NCBI GenBank assembly: GCA_017610525.1
Contig: JAFCBW010000019.1
Coordinates: forward strand, 1 to 11,758
Origin: Candidatus Nanohalarchaeota archaeon
GTDB lineage: Archaea > EX4484-52 > B79-G9
Direction: 5' to 3'
DNA length: 11,758 bases
Shown: positions 7,699 through 11,758 of the stretch, in pieces
How the letters are laid out: each line of letters begins with the position of its first letter
How positions within the stretch are numbered: the first letter of the stretch is position 1
Position numbers and translations under genes: made by a program
Notes under the pieces: model-generated
What the model saw: the letters and a program-made list of their open reading frames with translations, nothing else
The model's database searches: none
What the model was told of the DNA's origin: nothing

Positions 7699-8247
7699 TT
7701 AATTGTCCTGTTTTGTGATTTGGGACTGGTATTTCGGGTGTATGCTTAGTTTTATTATGTTTCTTAGGAGGATTTGTGTGAGTAGCTTGTTTTTGAGGTC
7801 TTTTTCTATCTGTTCTTTGTATTTTTCTGCTGTGGATTGCCTGAATTTCCTGTGGCTTTTTAGGTAGTGGCCTGTGTGCTCTTCTGCGATGAAGTGGGCG
7901 AGCATGTCTTTTTTTGAGTTAATGAGGAAGTTGAGTGTTGTTGTTCCGTATGTCTTTTTTATTTTGTTGTATTTTGGATTTTTTGGGCAGGGGGTTATTT
8001 TGCAGGCTGTCGGCTTTATTTCGTGGATTGAGCAGAGGTTGTCTTTTAGGAAAGGGCATGGGTTTTGGTTGATTATGTAGGTTTTTTCGCCCCCGTGATC
8101 TGTTAGTTTCAGGTATTTTTGGACGAATCTTTCGGGGGTGGTGTTTAGGTGAGTGCTGATTGTGAAGATGTCTGTGAGGTTTATCGGGATTTTTTGGGTG
8201 GTGCAGCATTGGCCGCATTTTTCGCATGTCTGGTTTTGTATTGGCAT
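7699..8247 (-). CDS. YkgJ-family CxxCxxCC cysteine-cluster protein
   Basis: This 182-residue protein belongs to the YkgJ/UPF0153 family, predicted to bind zinc or an iron-sulfur centre. The N-terminal signature is CEKCGQCC (Cys8, 11, 14, 15). The second half of the site is CPFLKDNLCSIH followed by KPTACKITPCP (Cys64, 72, 82, 87), giving eight conserved cysteines. The remainder is a Lys-rich helical tail. The biochemical role of this family is not established; annotations such as flagellin N-methylase-like exist for distant members but cannot be applied here. The start is 16 nt after the stop of the epimerase-like gene, so the two are probably co-transcribed. There is no signal peptide. Confidence 0.87.
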   Translation of the reverse strand: MPIQNQTCEKCGQCCTTQKIPINLTDIFTISTHLNTTPERFVQKYLKLTDHGGEKTYIINQNPCPFLKDNLCSIHEIKPTACKITPCPKNPKYNKIKKTYGTTTLNFLINSKKDMLAHFIAEEHTGHYLKSHRKFRQSTAEKYKEQIEKDLKNKLLTQILLRNIIKLSIHPKYQSQITKQDN

Positions 8248-8263
8248 GGGGTATCTTTCCTTT

Positions 8264-9211
8264 TTATTTTAGGCATATGCCGTAGCTTGCGCTGAATGTG
8301 TCGTTAGGGTTCAGTATTATGAGGCCTTCTTTGTTGTTGAAGGCGTCTGTGCTGCATGTCATGGGCTCTATTGCGATTGATGTTCTTTCTGGTGGGATGA
8401 ATACCTGTAGGTAGTTGTATTTTCTGTTCCCTGTTTCCTGCCAGATTATGATCTTGATGTCCTGTTTTTTGTCGTGGAGTTCTGTTTTTGCTATGCCTTC
8501 TTTTTTTGGGAGGATGAATCCTGTGTCGAGTTCTTGTTTTTTGATTTGTGCTGGCTCTGAGAATTTGGAGAATATTTCTTTTTTGCCTGTTGGTATCATT
8601 TTTTTGTTTACATTGATTTTTGTTTTTGAGGGGAGTTTTAGCATGAGGTTGTCGATTTTTCCTTCTGTTTTGAAGTAGGGGTGCCAGCCGTCGCCCATGG
8701 GTATTTTTTCTTTTCCTGTGTTTTTGACTGTTGTTGTGCAGCTGATGCCTTTTTTGGTCAGGGTGTATTTTATTTTTAGCTGAAATTCAAAGGGGTAGGC
8801 GGGTGTTTCTTTTTTGTAGTTGTATTGCAGCTCTGCTTCTGCTGATTGCGCCTGGGTCTTTGTTTTTTTGATTTCGAAATTTTTGTTGTATACGAGGCCG
8901 TGGATTGCGTGGTTCTGCGCGGGAAAGTTTACTGGCAGGCTGTATGTTTTTTTTTGGAATGTGTAGGTTGCGTTGTTTATCCTGTTTGGGTATGGGAATA
9001 GTTTTCTGCTTTTGAACCATCTGTTTTTGGCGAGGGCGTCATAGGTTTTGTCGCCGTCGATGATTGAGTGGCTTTTTTTGTTTTTTGTGAGGATGAGGGT
9101 GTTTAGGTTTGCGCTGAATTCGGGTATTATGCATGCGCATTCTTTTGTTTCTGTGTTTAGTAGTTTTAGTCTGGTGTATTTGGCGAATCTTTGTTTTTGT
9201 ATTTTGAACAT
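8264..9211 (-). CDS. Aldose 1-epimerase-like protein (GalM fold)
   Basis: GalM-fold enzymes interconvert alpha and beta anomers of aldoses; related members act on glucose-6-phosphate. The protein carries the family's key positions, numbered from the ATG at 9211: LFPYPNRI with Arg77, HAIHGLVY with His104, GWHPYF with His177 (probable acid), and IAIEPMTCSTDAFN with Glu282 (probable base). All catalytic residues appear intact, giving a soluble cytoplasmic enzyme of 315 residues. A longer frame begins at TTG 9232, but a strong TATA box lies only 7 nt before that TTG and 28 nt before the ATG, so I choose the ATG. The substrate cannot be told apart by sequence alone. It is first in a short minus-strand unit with the YkgJ-type gene, and a palindrome over its TATA box suggests repressor control. 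Confidence 0.9.
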   Translation of the reverse strand: MFKIQKQRFAKYTRLKLLNTETKECACIIPEFSANLNTLILTKNKKSHSIIDGDKTYDALAKNRWFKSRKLFPYPNRINNATYTFQKKTYSLPVNFPAQNHAIHGLVYNKNFEIKKTKTQAQSAEAELQYNYKKETPAYPFEFQLKIKYTLTKKGISCTTTVKNTGKEKIPMGDGWHPYFKTEGKIDNLMLKLPSKTKINVNKKMIPTGKKEIFSKFSEPAQIKKQELDTGFILPKKEGIAKTELHDKKQDIKIIIWQETGNRKYNYLQVFIPPERTSIAIEPMTCSTDAFNNKEGLIILNPNDTFSASYGICLK

Positions 9212-9229
9212 TGAGTAATTGATGGGTTT

Positions 9230-9247
9230 CAACCTTATAAAAGGTTG
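9230..9247 (-). promoter_or_regulatory. Palindromic TATA region upstream of the epimerase gene
   Basis: The plus-strand sequence CAACCTTATAAAAGGTTG is a perfect inverted repeat with 7-nt arms and a 4-nt centre. Its core reads as a TATA box on both strands. On the minus strand the box is centred 28 nt before ATG 9211. A palindrome directly over the TATA element is a classic arrangement for archaeal repressors that block TBP binding; whether a regulator binds here is inference. On the plus strand it could in principle start a divergent transcript near 9267. Confidence 0.5.
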
Positions 9248-9258
9248 GCGATTAGAGC

Positions 9259-9282
9259 GACCGTAAACCTTCGGTTTAGGTC
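9259..9282 (+). other. Strong hairpin (10-bp stem, triloop)
   Basis: GACC-G-TAAACC, loop TTC, then GGTTTA-GGTC form a 10-bp stem interrupted by one bulged G. About 26 nt downstream a T-rich tract (cttttttgtttt, near 9308-9319) could end a plus-strand RNA. It may be part of a small RNA, an operator, or chance; no known RNA family was recognised. Confidence 0.4.
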
Positions 9283-9363
9283 ACAGGCGCTTTGCTTGGG
9301 CACTGACTTTTTTGTTTTAGTGGGTTCGGTTACTGGTTTGCGTTGCTTGAGTGCGCGAATGAT

Positions 9364-9543
9364 ATGTCGGTTATGGATTTACTCAATAGAATCGTAATCA
9401 TAGTACTGTTTTTGTGTTTTTGTTTGCATATATTTGGGTTTTTTTATGTTGTATTTATAAAGTTATTGTTCCATACTATGTCTGAAAGAAAGGGAAACAG
9501 TTGTTTAGATATTTTTTCTCGATTATCCAATATGAGTGGTTGA
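9364..9543 (+). CDS. Possible small single-pass membrane protein
   Basis: An ATG frame of 59 codons (extendable to a TTG at 9343) encodes a short polar start, a strongly hydrophobic stretch from IVIIVLFLCF to FFYVVFIKLLF, then a polar basic tail with SERKGN. This would be one transmembrane helix of about 25-28 residues. No family is recognised, there is no clear ribosome-binding site, and the surrounding DNA is T-rich, which by itself generates Phe/Leu/Val-rich frames. It is listed as a doubtful gene. Confidence 0.22.
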   Translation: MSVMDLLNRIVIIVLFLCFCLHIFGFFYVVFIKLLFHTMSERKGNSCLDIFSRLSNMSG

Positions 9544-9561
9544 GTGAAATTTACTAGATTG

Positions 9562-9599
9562 TTTATAAAATAAGATATTTGTTCATAATATAAGATATT
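9562..9599 (+). promoter_or_regulatory. Candidate distal promoter of the helicase gene with duplicated 10-mer
   Basis: A canonical archaeal TATA-like tttataaa at 9562-9569 predicts transcription starting near 9593 and a 5' leader of about 95 nt before the helicase ATG. The 10-mer ATAAGATATT occurs at 9570-9579 and 9590-9599, exactly 20 bp apart and thus on the same helix face. A second, closer TATA-like sequence (cttaagtata, 9663-9672) is an alternative. Confidence 0.35.
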
Positions 9600-9689
9600 A
9601 TGTTTAAATTGTGACTGTGTGGCTTGGTGCTGTGCGGTTTGCAATATGTCAGACTGTTTCTACTTAAGTATATGGAATTGTGATAGATT

Positions 9690-11105
9690 ATGGAATGTTT
9701 TAAAAAGTTAGGCCTTATTGAGCCGTTGATAAAATCAATAGAGGAGCAGAGGTTCACTGAACCAAGTGAAATCCAGAGGGAGGCAATTCCCCTTGTTCTT
9801 GAAGGACGAGATGTTATTGCTGGATCTGCAACAGGATCAGGAAAAACGCTAGTGTTCGGCGCTGGGATTATCCAGAATTGTTCTAAAGGTAGGGGTATCC
9901 AAGCATTGGTGCTGACACCTACCCGTGAACTTGCTGAGCAGGTTGCTGAATCTTTGAGAGGTTTTTCGAGGTATAAGCCGCTGAAAACAGTTGCTGTTTA
10001 TGGTGGTGTGGCGATAGGCCCACAGTTCAGGGACCTGAAAACTGCTGATGTTGTGGTGGGTACGCCTGGAAGAATTCTTGATCATATATCAAGAAGGAGC
10101 ATCAACCTGACTCGCGTCAAGATACTTGTTTTTGATGAAGCGGATAGGATGCTTGATATGGGGTTTATCAGGGATGTTGAGAAGATTAGTAAGGAGTGTC
10201 CCCACAATAGGCAGACGCTTTTGTTTTCAGCCACTATTTCAGGGGATGTGGGTCGTCTTTCCCAGAGATATATGAGGGATCCTGTTGAGGTCTCTGTGGA
10301 GTCTTATATTGATTCGAGCAAACTTGAGCAGGTATATTATGATGTGCCTGATAACTTGAAGTTCTCGTTGCTTGTGCATCTATTGAAGGAGGAAAGTGCT
10401 GCGATGGTCATGGTTTTTTGCAATTCGCAGAGAAACACGGATTTTGTTGCAAGTAATCTTAAGAATTGCGGGATTGATGCTCTTGCTATACATGGTGGGT
10501 ATTCACAGGATAAGAGGACCCGCGTCATGAAGCAGTTTAATGCACAGAAGAGAGTATATGTGCTGGTATGTACGGATGTCGCTGCAAGAGGCCTTGATAT
10601 CAAGGGTGTTTCGCATGTGTATAATTATGACATCCCGAGGGAAAGCAAGACTTATATCCACAGGATCGGAAGGACTGCAAGGGCCGGTGAGGAAGGCAAA
10701 GCGATAAATATTCTTTCTGAGAGGGATTATGATAATTTTACCAAGGTTATGCGTGACCGCTCGCTGAAGGTTGAGAGAGAAGAGACGCCTCAGGTCGAGA
10801 GGGTGAAGATTCAGGTTATGGATAAGCCGGATAGGTCTAATCGTGGGAGAGGCGGTTCCGGACGTTTTGGCGGTTCCAGAAACTCGGGAAGTTCCGGAGG
10901 ATCCAGAAGTTTTAGGGGTTCTGAGGGCTCGAGGAGTTCCGGTGGATCGAGAAGTTCCGGTGGTAACAGGAGCTCGGGAAGTTCCGGCGGGTCCGGAGGT
11001 TCGAGAAGTTCCGGTGGTTCGGGACGTTTTGGCAATAAACACCGTAGGAATAGCGGGAGTAGCAGAGATAGTGGAAAGTCCCAGGGTCGCGGAAGATATA
11101 ATTGA
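9690..11105 (+). CDS. DEAD-box ATP-dependent RNA helicase with SG/RS-rich tail
   Basis: The 471-residue protein has every DEAD-box motif: Q motif around Gln29, ATGSGKT (47-53), PTRELA (77-82), TPGR (125-128), DEAD (149-152), SAT (180-182), TDVAARGLD (295-303) and HRIGRTAR (324-331). The two RecA-like domains end near residue 370. From about 384 to 471 the tail is low-complexity, made of Ser, Gly and Arg in repeated SSGGSR-like units with GRF and GRGR patches, probably a disordered RNA-binding arm. Such proteins unwind short RNA duplexes in ribosome assembly, RNA decay or cold adaptation. A GTGAT ribosome-binding sequence at 9680-9684 precedes ATG 9690 by five bases and fixes the start. The gene is monocistronic in appearance: a T-tract follows it, and the next gene starts about 130 nt later. 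Confidence 0.96.
   Translation: MECFKKLGLIEPLIKSIEEQRFTEPSEIQREAIPLVLEGRDVIAGSATGSGKTLVFGAGIIQNCSKGRGIQALVLTPTRELAEQVAESLRGFSRYKPLKTVAVYGGVAIGPQFRDLKTADVVVGTPGRILDHISRRSINLTRVKILVFDEADRMLDMGFIRDVEKISKECPHNRQTLLFSATISGDVGRLSQRYMRDPVEVSVESYIDSSKLEQVYYDVPDNLKFSLLVHLLKEESAAMVMVFCNSQRNTDFVASNLKNCGIDALAIHGGYSQDKRTRVMKQFNAQKRVYVLVCTDVAARGLDIKGVSHVYNYDIPRESKTYIHRIGRTARAGEEGKAINILSERDYDNFTKVMRDRSLKVEREETPQVERVKIQVMDKPDRSNRGRGGSGRFGGSRNSGSSGGSRSFRGSEGSRSSGGSRSSGGNRSSGSSGGSGGSRSSGGSGRFGNKHRRNSGSSRDSGKSQGRGRYN
10886..11020 (+). repeat. In-frame degenerate repeats in the helicase tail
   Basis: The octamer AGTTCCGG begins at 10890, 10935, 10953, 10980 and 11007. The intervals are 45, 18, 27 and 27 nt, all multiples of nine, so the DNA repeat unit is three codons and keeps the Ser-Ser-Gly phase. 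The pattern suggests expansion by slippage or unequal recombination and predicts length differences between related strains. Confidence 0.75.
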
Positions 11106-11120
11106 TTGTTTGGATTGTAA

Positions 11121-11132
11121 TTTTCTTTTTTT
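11121..11132 (+). terminator. Oligo-T terminator after the helicase gene
   Basis: A T-tract, ttttctttttttt-like with a single interrupting C, begins 16 nt after the helicase stop codon. It fits the hairpin-free oligo-T terminators used by archaeal RNA polymerase and separates the helicase from the glycosyltransferase. Confidence 0.5.
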
Positions 11133-11207
11133 GAAGTTTCGATGCTTGTGATGTGTATTGTAACTTTGGGCTTAAACGAAGATGCGAAGCGGAGCAATTT
11201 GGAGTCC

Positions 11208-11216
11208 CATAAATAT
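11208..11216 (+). promoter_or_regulatory. Probable TATA box of the glycosyltransferase gene
   Basis: The sequence cataaatat is centred 28 nt before ATG 11240 and 19 nt before ATG 11231. The 28-nt distance matches that seen at the epimerase, GH57 and metG genes and favours 11240 as a leaderless start. Confidence 0.4.
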
Positions 11217-11239
11217 GGATGCGAAAAATAATGGATAGT

Positions 11240-11758
11240 ATGTCAGCTAAAATTGGGAAAGATGAAGGTGTGAAACAAGATAAAAAGATAACAGTGTTGC
11301 AGGTGGCAACCCTTAATCAACCAATCAGTTCGGATCTTGGCTATGGCCCTATAGAAACAGTCATTTATAATATTGATAAAGGACTTCATAATTTAGGTCA
11401 CCGTTCGATTGTTGCCTGTTCAGGTGATTCCAAGGTTACCGGCGAACAATTCGTGACTGTCGAGCGAAGCTTCGGTGAGTACTGTAGCGAGGATACTCCG
11501 GAGAAGCGTAAAAGCATGCATCTGCACCATTTTAAGGTATTGGAAAGGGCATATGATGGTAACCTCGACATAATTCACTTACATGATGCAGCAATTGTGG
11601 AGCGTATTTATAAGGGGATATTCAAAAGCCCTGTGCCAATCGTGATGACCTTACATATCCCCTCCCATGACAAGGGATCTTTCAAGCAGTGGTCTGAAAC
11701 ATTGACATCTTCTTCTGGGATGTATTTTGTCCCGATAAGCGAATATCAAAAAAGACAG
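11240..11758 (+). CDS. Glycosyltransferase, GT4/GT-B type, 3'-truncated by window end
   Basis: Only the first 173 codons are present. After a short polar lead, the product reads ITVLQVATLNQP, then GYGPIETVIYNIDKGLHNLGHRS, LDIIHLHDAAIVE, VMTLHIPSH and FVPISEYQ. These are the N-terminal features of GT-B fold enzymes of the GT4 group: the glycine-rich loop before the first helix, the LxxxGH segment, the DxIHxH strand and the TxH strand. Such enzymes transfer sugars from nucleotide-sugars to lipids, glycans or protein-linked oligosaccharides at the cytoplasmic face of the membrane. The donor-binding C-terminal domain lies beyond the window, so the substrate cannot be guessed. In-frame ATGs at 11219, 11231 and 11240 are all possible starts; a stop codon at 11210 bounds them. 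Its base composition is balanced, unlike the skewed genes to its left. Confidence 0.85.
   Translation, partial: MSAKIGKDEGVKQDKKITVLQVATLNQPISSDLGYGPIETVIYNIDKGLHNLGHRSIVACSGDSKVTGEQFVTVERSFGEYCSEDTPEKRKSMHLHHFKVLERAYDGNLDIIHLHDAAIVERIYKGIFKSPVPIVMTLHIPSHDKGSFKQWSETLTSSSGMYFVPISEYQKRQ

Larger units (their letters stand above)
9212..9689. other. 478-nt intergenic region with structured elements, no convincing gene
   Basis: This gap between the divergent epimerase and helicase genes holds, in order, the palindromic TATA region, a hairpin at 9259-9282, a T-tract near 9308-9319, a possible 59-codon membrane-protein ORF at 9364-9543, a TATA-like tttataaa at 9562-9569 and a duplicated ATAAGATATT. 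I searched by eye for tRNA T-loops, 5S, SRP and RNase P motifs and found none that fit. Confidence 0.6.

Noticed and set aside
7685..7707. GGAC...GTCC inverted repeat at the end of the cysteine-cluster gene
   Set aside because: Only the outer four bases pair well; the interior is AT-rich and imperfect, so it is not a convincing terminator.
9316..9350. GGTTCGGTT resembling a tRNA T-arm
   Set aside because: Position 58 is not A, position 61 is not C, the stem does not pair, and there is no acceptor or anticodon arm.
10503..11197. Thr/Ser/Gly-rich and Pro-rich antisense frames opposite the helicase tail, looking collagen-like
   Set aside because: They are the reverse complement of the SSG repeat DNA; periodic DNA is open in several frames.

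Overview
The window looks like part of an archaeal chromosome. The strongest evidence is an archaeal/eukaryotic-type ribosomal protein L10e (uL16), backed by TATA-like boxes about 25-30 nt before the starts of several genes, which suggests leaderless mRNAs. The lineage cannot be fixed by eye. The mix of genes (nucleotidyltransferase-helical protein, GH57 amylase, YkgJ-type cysteine protein, MetRS with a fused tRNA-binding domain) would suit a DPANN-type archaeon such as a woesearchaeote, but that is inference.

Layout. Positions 1-973 (+) hold the 3' part of a divergent, bacterial-type S-adenosylmethionine synthetase whose N terminus lies outside the window. It is followed on the same strand by methionyl-tRNA synthetase (metG) and ribosomal protein L10e. 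Positions 3774-9211 are all on the minus strand. In transcription order they are an aldose 1-epimerase-like gene, a YkgJ-family cysteine-cluster gene 16 nt behind it, a nucleotidyltransferase with a long helical extension, a YhcG/DUF1016-type PD-(D/E)xK nuclease, and an intracellular GH57 glycosidase that converges on L10e. A 478-nt gap (9212-9689) without a convincing gene carries a palindromic TATA region, a strong hairpin, a T-tract, a possible tiny membrane-protein ORF and a duplicated 10-mer. Positions 9690-11105 (+) encode a DEAD-box RNA helicase with an SG/RS-rich tail, and the window ends inside a GT4-type glycosyltransferase.

How the genes fit together. MetG, L10e and the helicase belong to translation and RNA metabolism. 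The SAM synthetase and MetG both use methionine. GH57, the epimerase and the glycosyltransferase point to sugar or polysaccharide turnover and glycoconjugate synthesis, although they are not one operon. The YhcG nuclease is the only clear accessory-type gene, and its base composition differs from that of its neighbours.

The plus strand is G- and T-rich across most of the window whichever strand is coding, as expected from a replication-linked strand bias. The nuclease gene and the two window ends are much more balanced. I found no rRNA, tRNA, CRISPR array or insertion sequence, and no clear multi-gene novel system. The items most worth checking are the divergent MetK, the single-chain nucleotidyltransferase protein, the structured gap at 9212-9689 and the compositional island at the nuclease.
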